This document shows positions 1 through 14,264 of a stretch of 64,000 bases of DNA, piece after piece (positions within the stretch are counted from its first letter, which is position 1; each line of letters begins with the position of its first letter). The position numbers and the translations under genes are program-made. This DNA comes from Eulemur rufifrons (Eukaryota > Chordata > Mammalia > Primates > Lemuridae): assembly GCF_041146395.1 (NCBI RefSeq), contig NC_090989.1, positions 123,627,501 to 123,691,500 of the forward strand, written 5' to 3'. The notes beneath the pieces are model-generated. The model did no database searches and was not told the DNA's origin. It saw only the letters and a program-made list of their open reading frames with translations.

Positions 1-1803
<1,803 letters not shown>

Positions 1804-2079
1804 TAATTCTTGTTTTCTTTTGCCTGTTGATTCTATTTCTTTAACATGTAGTGTGTTACAGCTTCCCAGGCACTGTCATATCTCTTATATTTATATTGAG
1901 ATGATCTTGCAAATCTGTAAAGTTATTTATTTTGCAAAAGTAATAATTTTGTCTTCTGAATGCCCTCATTGTGTTAGCCACTTATTCAACAGCTATTTAT
2001 CAGGTACTTACTATTTATGCATCTGGCTCCACGCTCTGCTCATGTGTCTGTTATGGCCTTATCCTGTCCCATTATAAAT

Positions 2080-2212
2080 TTCCATCTGCCAACTCAACCT
2101 TGAGAGCCTCCACACAGAGTGTTTCTCATTCACATTTATTCCAAGTCTCTGGTGCCAAAAATAGCCCACCGTAGGGGCTAAATAGATACTTGGTGAATGA
2201 ATAAATGCATTT
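2080..2212 (+). repeat. L2 3'-end fragment, sense
   Basis: It ends with the L2 terminal pattern of a 'c-taggggctaaatagatacttggtgaatgaataaa' type, which is diagnostic of the end of this ancient CR1-like LINE. The 5' limit is approximate. Confidence 0.6.
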
Positions 2213-2224
2213 TCTTAATCCTCA

Positions 2225-2400
2225 CAACAATAATGTGAAATAAATATGACTATCATATTCATTTTATCAGTGAGAAAACTGAGACTCAGAGAGGTTGAGA
2301 GACTTGCTGAAAGTCCCATCCTGACAGGTGGCAGAGCCAGGACACTACCAGGCTTGCCTGTCTCCAAACCCTGTCACTCTGCTTCTATGAGATCTCTCCT
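2225..2400 (-). repeat. MIR SINE, antisense
   Basis: Contains the antisense MIR core: a variant of ttttacagatgaggaaactg, then gactcagagaggttg and gtggcagagccagg. MIR is a tRNA-derived ancient mammalian SINE. Diverged; the ends are estimates. Confidence 0.8.
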
Positions 2401-2414
2401 TTTTCCTGTCCCTT

Positions 2415-2640
2415 TCTATTGTACCCAGAACTGTGCTAAGTGTTGAGAGAAATCTAAAAGAAGAAACAATCCTGGGCCCAGAAAGTGGACGGTCTTACTG
2501 GAGAAGGCATTATCTATGCACCTCAAGTAGATCAATTCATTACAAAATATCCAGGGCCCTACACATGGGATAGTGGGCCTTTGGGGAAGGGATGACTTTT
2601 CTGCTGGGTAAAGTCAAAGAAAAGCATTGTGGAACCAAAG
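2415..2640 (-). repeat. L2 fragment, antisense (weak)
   Basis: The order 'agaactgtgctaagtgttgag', a 'cctgggccc...' block and a 'ctactgggtaaa' type block recalls the antisense L2 3' end, but divergence is high. Confidence 0.4.
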
Positions 2641-3068
2641 TTTGAAAAGCTATAGTCCTAGGATTGAAGAAGAAAAAGAAGGGAGGCCCTTCAAGTGAAA
2701 AAGCAACCTAAACAAGTCATAGAGGTCAGAACAGATGTGGCAGGTGTACGGGGCAGGAAAAGACCAGTTTTTCTGGCGCTGATTTACTGTGGAACCAGTG
2801 AAGCTTAAGCTTCAGATCTCTTGTCTCATGTGGGCCCCTTCCAAGGCTCTGTGTTGCATTTTTATTTGTAGTTTTATACTTTTTTCTCAAAGAGGGCTTC
2901 CAAATTATAAAAGCCTCAAGCCCTATGAAACCTGAATTCATCCCCTGGCAAAGTAAGCATCGGGTTTAGCAATTTGTGAGAAAGAGTCTGCCTGACAAAG
3001 AGATGGCAAGCATACGTCTTTGCTTGTTTGCATTTACCTTGCTTCATGCCACTTATCACTAAAAGAAA

Positions 3069-3545
3069 GGTATTTATTTTTTATTTCAGAATATTATGGG
3101 GGTACAAACATTTAGGTTACAAATATTGCTTTTGCCCTGCCCGAGTCAGAGCTATAAGTGTACCTGTCCCTCAGACAGTGAGCACAGCACTCATTAGGTG
3201 TGACTATACCCATCCCCGCCTCCCCCCCCCCACCTGCCCGCCACCCAATGAATGTCACTTCCTTATGTGCACATAAGTATTGATCAGTTAGTACCAATTT
3301 GGTGGTGAGTGCATGTGGTACTTGTTTTTCCATTCTTGTGATACCTCACTTAGTAGAATGGGCTCCTGCTCCATCCAGGATATAATATAACAGGTATTAG
3401 TTCACGATTGTTTTTTGTGACTGAGTGGTACTCTATGGAATACATATACCACATTTTACTAATCCACTCATGTATTGATGGGCACTTGGGTTGTTTCCAC
3501 ATATTCTGAAATAAAAAATTAATTAATTAATTAAAAAAATAAAGA
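3069..3545 (-). mobile_element. Strepsirrhine-type L1 3' end, twin-primed (inverted) copy
   Basis: From the left, a T-rich start is followed by the antisense L1 3' terminus (ttatttcagaatattatggg) and about 400 bp of antisense 3' region, ending in ggcacttgggttgtttccac. The right edge then carries the same L1 terminus in sense orientation (attctgaaataaaaaatt) and an A/T-rich tail. So 3076-3094 and 3501-3519 form a perfect 19-bp inverted repeat. This is the structure expected when both target strands prime cDNA near the L1 poly(A). I recognise the body as the lemur/galago L1 3' UTR. A possible short target duplication (aaagaaa) flanks it. Confidence 0.8.
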
Positions 3546-4109
3546 AATTTCTCCCTGTTAGCACCAAGTGACAAAACTGACAATATCCTTAGTTACCCTT
3601 TTCCAGCAAATATGGTGATTGATTTCATATCATTGCTCTGTTCTTTTAATGAAAACCAAAAGCCCAGTGTGGAAATACAATTGAGGGAGGGCGGAGAGAG
3701 AACCTGGAATATTCTCCATTAATATATTCTCTCTAATGACTTCTGAAAAGAGTTGATGGCAGATGGTTCTAAAATCTTGCCAGGTATAATGTGCAATAAA
3801 TAGGTATTAAGTGAATAAAAGAATGAATAAATTGTGGACTTGAGATGGAATCCTGTTTCTATTAAAAATGATTAAAATGGCATCTTTTATAGATATAAAT
3901 GGGCCACACCAAGATTCTCCCTTAAACAATGGGCATCCCTCCTATGTATAAATGTTATATTTTGTCATAAGAAATAAATGTATATCCCTGTAGGAGTCAT
4001 ATAGGATAAAAGGCCTTTTTCATCCAAAGCTCCAATGATTATTTCTGTGTGAATGACCCTCAGACTTACATCTTTAGTCTTTCACGAGGCTCATCTTTCC
4101 AAAGCCAGC

Positions 4110-4690
4110 CAGTCCTTCATCCACTACTCTATGCCAGGCATTGTGGTAGGTACCCGCGATACGGTGACAGGCCAAAAACATCATCCCTGACCTCAACCTG
4201 CTCCCAGTCTAGTTGAGGATAGAGATGGAAAGCAAATAATTACACAAACAAGTAACTAAATGACAACTGTTATAAGCATTGTTAGGAGAAGTACAGAAGA
4301 AGAGAGCAAGCATTGGAGAAGGGCGTCAGGTGGAGAGGGATCAAAGAAAGCACTCCAAGGGAAGTGACATTTGCACTGAAGCTTGAAGGGAAAGTGAGAA
4401 GGAAGAGGAAACACATTCTAAGCAGATGGGAACATTATGCACAAAGCCTCTGGATTCAGGAAGGAGTTTGGCATATGGTGCAGAACATCTTCATTTGGTT
4501 TTCTTAAAAGCCAACTCTGAGACAGGAAGTCAAAGGAGGTAAAGAAAACATGATAGTAGAGTGGAAAAGTGAGACAGGATAAGAGGGCAGTCTGTAAGGG
4601 AGTGTGGTCAAGCCAGTTTCCACTGTGGGCAACTGGAGCTTCATTCTTCTGAGGACACTCTGGAAGCCAGTGTAGAACAAACATCACAGA
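4110..4690 (-). repeat. L2 LINE 3' region, antisense
   Basis: Starts with the reverse of the L2 end ('ctatgccaggcattgtggtaggta...' then 'atcatccctgacctcaa...cccagtctag'). It continues through 'gaagtgacatttgcactgaagcttgaagg', 'ggatgggaacattatgcacaaagcctc' and 'ggaagccagtg' blocks in the known antisense order. It is an old, diverged copy with no coding potential. Confidence 0.75.
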
Positions 4691-5624
4691 GTTATCTCAC
4701 ACTAGGGATGGGGGAACTGGGACATTTATACACTTGGGGTACATATACTCTCATCAGTCATTAAGGGCCATTCCTAGGATGGGAGCATTAATACTCTAGC
4801 ATTTCCCTTCTACTGTGTAGGTAGCAAAGAAGGTCCCAAAGATCAAAAAAAGCTTGCAGGCAAAGAAATACAGTTGCTGGTGATCATAAGTCAGTGATGT
4901 GTACTCACGTCATAGGACCTAGGGATTTGAGCAGGGCACTGACAGCATCTGTTGATTGCCTATCCAAGACCCAGTCACCCACTCTTTCAGGTGTCAGACC
5001 CTGATCATTTTCAGATCATTTTCTACCATGTGGTTGTGTATAAAATAGCCCTATCCCTAGCTCAAGAGTGAATCCTGAGTAATCTCAGCCAGTCACAGAA
5101 ATCCCATCCCCCACTTGTCAGAGGATGATTTTTTTTGAAAAGGTTTCCTAGCGTAAAAAAAGAGACACACATGAGGATGCAGTTCCTCTCTGTCTGTGAT
5201 TCCTGGAACCACTGCAGCCACCTTCAGCAAGGCTGAGCATGACAGCAACCCGGGAGGCAGCGGGGGAGATGTGGAGGCATGGGCCTGATATGCCATTTCT
5301 GGAGCCTACTCTATTGGTGGACTCCTTATTATGGGAGGATAAAATGTCCTATTATTGAAGCTGTTTAGGGTGGGATCTTCCATTCCTTGAACTAAAAGAA
5401 TCATGATTGATATAGCATATATGAGGAACTAAAAGAAGGCCGGGCTGGCTGGAACGGGGTGAACAAAGAGAAACTGGGAGGTTGCATTGGCTTAATTTTT
5501 TTTATCCTCAAAATAAGGAATATGTAGAAGTGAGCACTAAGGATGAGATTACAAAAGTTCTTTCTAAATATGTTTTTGATACTTTTGAAAAAGCTAATCA
5601 TTTCTCTTGACCCTTCTGACAATT

Positions 5625-5755
5625 CTGGGGGCACAGGTGTCATTATCCACATTTTATAGTTGAGAAAACTGAGAATCAGAAAGATTCAATGTCTCGACAG
5701 AACCAAAAAAAGCAGAAGTCAGAGCTTTTGATCCTTAATCTAGAGCTTTCTTCTG
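5625..5755 (-). repeat. MIR SINE fragment, antisense
   Basis: Antisense MIR core: cattttatagttgagaaaac, then tgagaatcagaaagattcaa. Truncated and diverged. Confidence 0.65.
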
Positions 5756-6095
5756 TCATGATCTAGGGAAGGATAATGTAGGAAGGCCATCTGTTCTGAG
5801 AACTCTTTCAAGGTCATGGCTTACATGAAGCAAATGGACATCAAGTTAGACTTTATTGGTGTAGCTCTAAGCCATGTTTCTCAAGCCACACTGCTCTACC
5901 TCCAGGTGACATGCTGGCCTCTCTAGATATCTAACACCCTCTTGTATTGCTGGCCGTGTGATTGGGGGGATAGGCCTTTCCCACATGTTTGGGATGGACA
6001 GTAACTGGCTTACGTCGATCAGAATATCCAATTATTGTGGCCACAGTGATTGGTTCAGGGAAGGGCATATGACTTTTTTTTTTAACATGCTAAGT

Positions 6096-7095
6096 TTCAT
6101 TCATTCATTTATTCATTCTTTTAAACAAGCGTTTAGCAAGTGCCATGGATATGCTAAGTACTGGGCTTGGTGCTAGAGACACAAAGATGAAAAAGACAGA
6201 GGCCCTGTCCCAGAAAAGCTTATAATTAGCTGAAAGACACAGACTAGTAAATAAATAATCAAAATGCATATTACTAAGCACTATAATAGAAATGTATTCA
6301 GGAGCTACTGGGGAAAGACTTACCTCTGCCTAGAGGGAATCAGGGAAGTCTCGCAAGAAACATGACTCCAAACCTGTGTCTCAAAGGGCAATAGGAATTC
6401 TCCACCAGAGAAAAGAAGTAAGGACTCTCTTGGCAAAATGACCAGTACACACACACACAGCAGCATAAGGGGCATGGCAGAGAACTCTTAAGTGACTCAG
6501 CATGACTGAGTGGTCGAGTGAGGGTGGCGAGAAGATAGAGGATGCTAGACAGGAACAGAAGAACCCAATCATGAGGGTTTTAGTGCTTTTCTCTAAACCT
6601 CAGAGACCTTGGACTTGATGCACTGAGGCCCTGGGAACTGGGAGAAAAACAGGATTGGATGTGTGTATTTAGAAAGATCATTTGGACATTTCCACCAAGG
6701 GTGGGAGGCAGGGAAAACAGGAAACTAGCGCAATAACAGGAAAGAAGTGAGGATGGCAGTGGTTATGGAAGCTGAGAAGAGGGGACCAGAAGACAGTCTG
6801 TCCACAAGCAGGATCGACAAGCCGTGAGACTGGGCGAGGGAGGAGGGGTTTGCAGGTGTCTGGGTTAGGTACTACTAACCAGAGAAGTGACTTGGCTGTC
6901 TCTGAGGGGAATCAGTCCTATTGAGGAGTGGGGTGCGGAATACAAGTGATCCTGGCCTGGTAAGATCAGATGTCTGCAGAAAATTTAGAGGAGGTCGTCA
7001 GTTGGCAGCTGATCACATGGATCCGGAATAGACAATATAGATTTGGGAGCTGACTCCCTATGGTTGGTAGCTGATAACATAAAAGTGGATGAAAT
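6096..7095 (-). repeat. L2 LINE 3' region, antisense, about 1 kb
   Basis: It opens with attcattcatttattcattc and 'gtgccatggatatgctaagtactgggc', the reversed L2 terminus. It runs through 'ggccctgtcccagaaaagcttataattagc', 'gaggccctgggaac', a 'caggattggatgtgtg' region and 'gaggatggcagtggttatgg'. The order agrees with one ancient L2 copy rather than separate pieces. Confidence 0.75.
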
Positions 7096-7575
7096 CAAAG
7101 AGACTGTTTTACTTTCATTTTTTGAAGGAAATTCATTGAGCATGGTATATATGAACAAATCTTAAAAGACTTTTAAAAAATCCTTGATTATGTAAGAACA
7201 TCTCTTTCCACTTTCTTTCAGATAAAAGTGTGAACTTGATATTGTCTTAAAATCAAAACCTTTGCTGAGTGTCTTCTACATGTGGAGTAACATTCCAGAC
7301 AAATGCATTTGTACTAAGAGCTTTGTGAAGAGGCGGGGCAGAACTCCTTTACCCTTCATAGTTTCACAGGTTGTGACCCTTTGGTGTGATGGGAGTTTTG
7401 CTCTTTCTCTCGAAATTGCTCTTCTCTCTAGTGATTACGCCAAAAGAAAAACCATCAACATTTTCCTTCGTCATAACTCCAGTAGTAGAGAAGACTCCTT
7501 CTCCTGTGTACTGCTTCGGTGTGCAGGGAATGGCTAGACACAGGAGAGGCTGCGCAGCCCGGGGAATGGCAGGGT

Positions 7576-7850
7576 TGGGTCTGAGGCGCTGTTTCGTAAC
7601 ACTCAAGTGTACACGCCACGGACCCTGGCCGTCTGGGGTCAAATCCCAGCTCAGCTGCTCTCAAGTCATTTGTCCAGAGGCAAATTCCTGCAGCCATCTA
7701 AGCCTCAGTTTCTTCATTTGCAAAATGGGGATAATATGAGTGCTGACCTCAAGAAATATCGTGAGGCTCCATGGGATAATGCATATAAAGTACCCAGCAG
7801 TGTCCCTGGCATGGGCGGAGCACCGGGATGGGGAAGCTGTTACTAATGTG
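7576..7850 (+). repeat. MIR SINE, sense, near full length
   Basis: The order of MIR landmarks is intact: 'ggggtcaaatcccagctcagctgctctcaag' (tRNA-derived head), then aagcctcagtttcttcattt, gcaaaatggggataatatga, 'tgaggctccatgggataatgcatataaagt' and 'agtgtccctggcat'. Confidence 0.85.
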
Positions 7851-8819
7851 ACCAGCACCTAGGAAACCGTGGGAAGAGTCGACACCTGTAGGGACCAGCA
7901 TTGTTTTCAGAGTGGAGCTGGGAATATAAAGGGTGAAAACATTATAAGGAAGCACTACATCCTGGGCAATTAGTAAAACTGAATTTTTATTGCCTCAGGT
8001 TTGTCAAAGGATATTCAAAGGATTTATAGTATTGTGTGTGTGCACACATGCACGTGTATTTACTCTTCTCATACTATTTTTAAGTAAAAATGCATTAAAT
8101 CAGAACTCTGAAATAATTTGGGGTAGCTTTTTCAATACTTATCTTGCCACAACTAAAGCCCCAAAGGAGAGTTAACGTGACTTCCCAAAGGCCATGCAGG
8201 AAGTCACATACTCAGAGCCTGTCTCCTGAAATCTTCTACGGGTACTCAGCTGTCCATCTGAGTTTGCCACATTCTCACTCTGCCTTGTGAAACAGCAGGA
8301 CACTTGGCCTCTAGGAAAGGAAAATAGCAGCCCTCAGCGTGCTAGAAACTGGCATAGGCCATGAGGTTGAGTACAAGCACAGCAAGTGACTTTGCACTGA
8401 GCAAAAATGCCAAATAAACAAATGAAGGCTCGCATCCTTGGAGAACTCAAGGCAGAATTGTATGTTCTTGGCAGATGGATGAAGGGGGCGAATCATGGGA
8501 CATGGGGTGCTCAGGAAGCTGTGTTCACCTTCTGGGTGAGCTTGGAGACCTTCTTTAGATCGCTGTTGCCTGGAAGGAGACAAGAAGCTAAGCCTCTCTC
8601 CTGCTATACCCAACAGAGGGCATGCCGAGGAGAGATGTGGTCCCTCGCTACCTAGAACAGCAAGCTGACCTTTAATGTGATGCCTTTATTTGTTCTTTCC
8701 CTGCTTATTAACTCATTTGTTCATCCACACATGTTCCCACTTCTTCGTCAACCAAAGACAGTGGCCACTGAGTCACAAATAAGGAAAATAATAAATATAG
8801 TAAGTAACTTTCCCCAGGC

Positions 8820-9035
8820 ACTTTTATTTACCAGGCACTGGGCTAGACAGTTGCTATACCTCATTTCATTTAATCAGCACAATATCTGGGAAACAGGCTA
8901 CTATTACTACCGTTTTACAGCTGAGGAAACTGAGCCTGAGTAAAGCTAGGTGAGTTATCCAAGGTCACACAGCTAGTAAGTGGCGCAACTGGGACTTGAA
9001 TGCAGATCTGTTTAGTTCCAAAGCCCTTTATGATC
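8820..9035 (-). repeat. MIR SINE, antisense
   Basis: Shows ccaggcactgggctagacag, then 'ttttacagctgaggaaactgagcctgag' and 'ccaaggtcacacagctagtaagtggc', which is the antisense MIR order. Better preserved than most copies here. Confidence 0.88.
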
Positions 9036-9701
9036 TTTTCCATCTATTCTAATAGCTTGTCATGCACGAGTATAAATAATAAAGTAACATCTATTAATGC
9101 AAAGCCACGCTGGAATTCACTTTGCTAGCTTTTTTGTGTTTTGTTTCTTCTTAAGTTCATTTATTTGCCTTACACAGAGCTGACAGAGGCAACTTAGGAA
9201 TCCTCCTGCAAATAGCCTTGGTCATCTTCCCTGCAGGCTGCATACTGAATTTACTTTAAATATAATATGGCTTCTTAGAAAGTGCCAGTGTGAGTGTCAA
9301 CCTCTCAAAACCAGAGTCTTACAAACTCAGCACCTTCTGGTGCACCCTCTTGGCCTTCCTTTCACCCTCAGGCGTGTTGAACAAACCCCTTATCCAAATC
9401 CTGTGGATGCCGCTAGGGTTCATCATTGCCTTTCTTGCAGGAATTTTCTCTTCTCCATGGCTTGAAGGACAGTTACAACCTTGTGAAGTCCTCTTCTCTT
9501 CATTGCTGTATGGCTGTAGTTTAGTGTATTTCTTCCCCCACAGTTCAGAGGACGTCTGTTGAAACCAAGAACTTCCTGTTTTCTGTCATCATAAGTGGAG
9601 CAGTGAAATCGGTGACCCCTTGAAGGAGTCCTGGGCTGTTTAGGATGCCTCTGACCGTTACTCATGAGAGAGCTATAATGCACCACCTTCCTTCAGAGCA
9701 G

Positions 9702-9880
9702 CAGTTCTTGAACTTGAGTGTGCATCAGAATCACCTGGAGGCTTGTTAAAATACAAATTGCTGGGCCCTACTCCCAGAAGTTTCTGATTCAGGTCTAGAG
9801 AGAGATCTAGTAATTTGCATTTCTAAGTTTCCAGGTGATACCAATTCTGCTGATTCAGAGATCACATTTTGAGAACCCAG
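9702..9880 (+). mobile_element. MER5A-like hAT MITE, sense
   Basis: Starts cagttcttgaact and ends ttttgagaacccag, the MER5A terminal inverted repeats. Between them are gcatcagaatcacctggagg, 'attgctgggccctactcccag' and 'tttctgattcagg'. It is a nonautonomous hAT-Charlie element, long inactive. No clear 8-bp target duplication. Confidence 0.85.
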
Positions 9881-10804
9881 GCCCCAGCATCTCATGTGGG
9901 GGAATGCTAATGAGTCTTGGACACCATATCAGTAGTTTTAATTATGAAAGGAACTATGTGTTGGGCAATTATCTGAAGATATTAAAAAGGATAAAGAAAA
10001 TATCTGGGGAGCAAAAAAAATTGCCTTATAAATGTATAGTCCTACAAAGGACCATGTACACAGCTTGAAGTCCATGTTCTTGATGAAGATATTGATTGCC
10101 AGAGTTTGTTTCTCCCATCCATTAAGTGCAGTTAAATGCACCTATTATCCAGATTATTGATTTCTTTCCTGATACAGGTGAATGCTAGGGTTATTTCAGC
10201 CACAGTAGTCCCTGAAAGGATGAGCAGACCACAAGCTGTTGATCAATGGGAATTTGGTCTAAGGTCGGGATGGCTCCGGTTGGTGGTCACTGGGTGTATG
10301 GTGATGCTGAGGGTGTTATTCAAACTCACTGTAATGCCCACAGCAAGATTCCAAAGGTTAGCATTTTGTTGTATAACATCTAATATGCTCATGGCATAAA
10401 ATTAATGGCCCAAGGAAGTCAAATTTACACATTACAGTAGGCAACTCATTTTCTTCTGCTTCCCATATTAAAAGTTTTCCCTAACTTTGCAGAATTACTG
10501 CAAACGGGACCCATATGAGTGATGAATGATGCCATGAGTGATCACGTCATCTTAGCTCCCATGGACTAGCTAAGAAATCTCAGGAAGTAGTACTGCTTTT
10601 TACTGCTGATGATCTGTTTTGCTCATAGGCAGGCGGGATTTAAGTAAGGTGGTTGTGGGTAAACAAGCCCCAAATTTTACAAGGAGAATAAAATTTATTC
10701 TTGCCTTTTTCTTTGCCATCTTTGTCAGGCAAGTAATCATAAATTCAGATCCTAGGAAAATCCCTCTGCTTTCTTTGGAGTCCTCCTTTTATACCTTTAA
10801 ATCT

Positions 10805-10978
10805 CCTTTAGTGTCCTGGACAAGAGTCATGAGTCCTATGCATTGGATCTGCCACCAACTCTCTGTGTGACCTTTGGTAGTTTGCTTCACCCTTCTGTGA
10901 TGTAGTAACTTTATCTATAGAGAGGAGGTTTTGGATTGATTCATCTCTAAGTTCTTTCCAGTTTTAATAGTCAGTGAT
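10805..10978 (+). repeat. MIR-type SINE, sense
   Basis: Has 'ctgccaccaactctctgtgtgacctttgg' and the MIR variant end 'catctctaagttctttccagttttaa...cagtgattct'. Confidence 0.7.
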
Positions 10979-12085
10979 TCTCATTCAATTCTTTCCTTTC
11001 CCCTTGCTTCTTAAATCCAGCGTGCCATCTTGCATTCTTGTCCTTTTTCAGGATGCTCTCTGACCCCCCAACCCCACCTGTTCTCATCTTATCTATGTCT
11101 TAGCATGAGGTATTTCCCACGTGCTAAGTCATAGATGTCATTCAGCTGCAGACGGTATCATCCTACCTTAGTGCACCCCAGGAAATCAGCTCGTTGTGTC
11201 TATTTAATTTCAAAGGTAGTTTTTAAAAGATATGCTTAGTGGCAATTAAAATGGGCTTGTGTTTACAGGCCCTGTTCCATATCCACTCACAGTAATATGA
11301 CCTCTCCTAGCTCCTTATTGGTGCAGAGGGAGAGGGTAAGATATTTGGAACTATGTAAAAATTTGCAAGGACTAACATGTCAATGCTGAAAAGCAGCTAT
11401 AAGTGCTTGTCCTGGTCCTAACCCTTTAATCCAGTCTGGTGCAGGGCACCCAGCCCACCCCACCAGTGAGCCCTGGACCTGCCCAGCCATACAGGGAACC
11501 ACATATGCCACCTGGGTTTGAAGGCAGCTGCCAGGACCTCCACCACAGTTCCCACTTCTGTTGTTCCCAGACAGCTTTCATTCCAACCCCACTTCCACCC
11601 AGCTCAGAACGGCTGGCTGTAAATGCAACCTGGATCCCTGTCCGCATGATGTTTACACATGCCCTCCCATCCTTCAGTCCTTGCCATTCCCCTGCAAATG
11701 CCATCTTGCTGCACCTTCTCAATTATCAGTATCATGGGAGCCTTTGATAAAAATGTCCTGTCCTTGTCCCAGTCCTGAAGCATGAGACACTACAGCACCA
11801 TAAACTGAATTGTTAATATGACAAATGGCTGATTTTCTGAAGTCCAATAACCAAAAAGCCAATTCACCAAATAATATATTAGCCCCCAAATTAACTCTCT
11901 ACCAAATACTTTTATTTACCAAAAATAAGATTATAAACTTTACTACAATTATTTTAAAATTTGTGATGATTTCTGAATTTTTCTTTTTTGGTTTAGGCTG
12001 CTTATAAATTTAGTTGCTGATTATCATAAACTTTTCTGAATATCAAACATGACCATAAGAAAGCTAAACTCTCCCAAGAGGGGAT

Positions 12086-12300
12086 TAAAAATATGGTGCT
12101 AACTGTTAAAGTCCCCGTTTCTTCACAGGCCAAGGACCTGGGAGGATATATTTTTAAATGTTAACAGTGATGACATCTAGGTTGTGGGATTATGGGTGAT
12201 TTGTAATGTCACATCTGTGTTTTCCTATATGTTCTAAAAAAAAAATATATCACAACTATAATCAGAAAAAAATTATAATAAATGTTAGTGAAAACATCAT
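12086..12300 (+). repeat. Old L1-like 3' tail (tentative)
   Basis: The string 'aaatgttaacagtgatgacatctaggttgtgggattatgggtgat' followed by an A-rich end resembles a tail common in old mammalian L1 3' UTRs. The family was not resolved. Confidence 0.4.
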
Positions 12301-13424
12301 AATAAGGCCTGTATGCTGACTTCAAAGAACTCAAGTGGAGAAGCAAAACACAGAAGCAGTGTATAAATCCTTAAACTTTTGAAGAACTTTAAAACTTGTA
12401 AAGAATTCTAATTTGGGAGATCCATGGGAAATTCTTTTGGGTGAGGTATTTGCTGGGACTGTGCTTCCTGTTAGGTTTTTGAGAGATCAATTTGCAGATG
12501 TTAGTCCCCACCCCTTTGTCCACAGGGAGGCGACTCGGGCAGGCTAATCAGATTCTGATCTTTTGTAATATCATTTTTGATTACAGAAGAGGCCCTGGAG
12601 GGCTTGGAGCACCAACAACAAATAAGGAAGCTTCACTGGCACTGCACAGAGGTTCTGAGATTCTCCCAAAGCCTAATCTCCAGTTCAAGCCTTATTTGGG
12701 AAGAGAGTATTTTCACTGTGAATTAACCTAATCAGGTTTAGGGGGAGAAAAACAATAACTGCTTGGTTTATGAAATCATCCCCAAGAGCCTGGGTTTCAG
12801 ATTCGAGGACAAAATGAGGCTGGGTATGAATTAATTAACTTTGTTTGGATGGAATTTATGCCTTTGGGGCTGCTGTGTGCACATACACAGGTCAGCAAAG
12901 GTGTATACACCTGCGCCCAAGCTCCAGGTGAGGCCCAGAGTGAGCTGACCGCTCCTGCTGCTGCTTCACTCACTTTGAGCATCTGCCCACCAGGAGGCTC
13001 AAGTCAGCACATCCCCAAGCCAGTTAACAGAAGCAAAGGAGCAGATACCCTCCAAACCGCTCTCTCCCCAGTGAGATTCGAGCCAGGAAAACTGGGATTA
13101 CAGTAAACTTGCTGACAGGGCCCCAGTGGAATCAGAAAGGCTTGAAAGTGGGAAGAAGGCAGAAGCAGTGCTGAGTCCAGCCAGACCAGTGCAGGCATCT
13201 CTGTACTACTCTCTGGTGCCGCTGGCCTCTGCTTAAATACTCTTTAAAGGGAATTCACTCTTACATATCAGGAATCCTGATAACGTTTGACTCCTTTTGC
13301 TCATGTCAGCCCAGTTTACACCTATTGTTGTGGCTTAGTTATTAACACTGCCCTCTTTCCCTTTCGAAAGTGTCACAATTTGAATAATATATTGTATGGT
13401 CACTTGGTGATAATAAATCATTTT

Positions 13425-13605
13425 CATAGCTAATATCTACTAAGAGCTGATCATGTGCCAGGCATTCGTGAGCTTGGTGCTGTCAACAATATCATCATCA
13501 TCATCACTAGGCCAAGACTACATGCCTCCTAAGTGGCAGAGCAAAGATTTAACACCAGGCCTTTTGACTCAGTCAGAGTACTGAACTACTCTTCCCTTAC
13601 CTCTA
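13425..13605 (-). repeat. MIR SINE, antisense
   Basis: Landmarks are ctgatcatgtgccaggcatt and gtggcagagcaaagatttaa. A short (ATC)n expansion occurs at about 13492-13506. Confidence 0.65.
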
Positions 13606-13739
13606 GGCTGTGTTTCCTCTGGGCTTTGATTTCATATATAACGAAAAGATCGATATCCCTTTATGAATTCTCTCAGGTCTTCCCACTGACTTCCTCCTAA
13701 GTGGTCAGTTGAAGGGAGGATACTGATTTGAAGGAGGTC

Positions 13740-13925
13740 TTGTTGTATCCCAGGTATTGTGTTCTATGAGGCCAGTATCAACTCCACTTGATAGATTAAG
13801 AATTAGTCTCTGAGAGCTCAACCAATTCACCAGAGATCACACTGACAGTAAGTTGCAGAGCAAAAATTCAAACCTAAGTTGTTCTGATTTCAATACCTGC
13901 CCTGTTATTATACCACACTGCCTAC
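13740..13925 (-). repeat. MIR SINE, antisense
   Basis: Landmarks are 'ctccacttgatagattaagaattagtctctgagag', gatcacactgacagtaagtt and gcagagcaaaaattcaaacc. Highly diverged. Confidence 0.6.
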
Positions 13926-14264
13926 CAAACTGTGTTCAATTCCTATCACCCTTTGCAAATTTGGAAAAGCGGAGAAGCAATTCCTCCTAAATGCTGTCAC
14001 TGTAAAGCTGCTCACAGAGGTCAAGAAGGAAGCACCCTTCCTCACAAGTTGATAAATTGACTCCTCTATCTAAAGTCTTTTTCTCCCAGCTCAGGCAGAC
14101 CTGTGACATCTATCTGGAAATAGATACCACACTTTTGGGTATTTAGCTGAAATACTCCTGGATCAAAGTGTGTAAGCAACTTGTAGTATTTAGGCCCTAT
14201 CTTTCCCTTGGTATGGATCTATTGCTCATGTAGCAGTTAAGGATAACAATAATATGAAAATAAC

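Noticed and set aside
7480..7640. Slightly CpG-richer patch as a possible promoter
   Set aside because: Few CpGs, no island, and the patch runs into a MIR element.
7576..7850. tRNA-like promoter boxes in MIR copies
   Set aside because: MIR heads are tRNA-derived but diverged; no intact cloverleaf was seen, so no tRNA gene is called.
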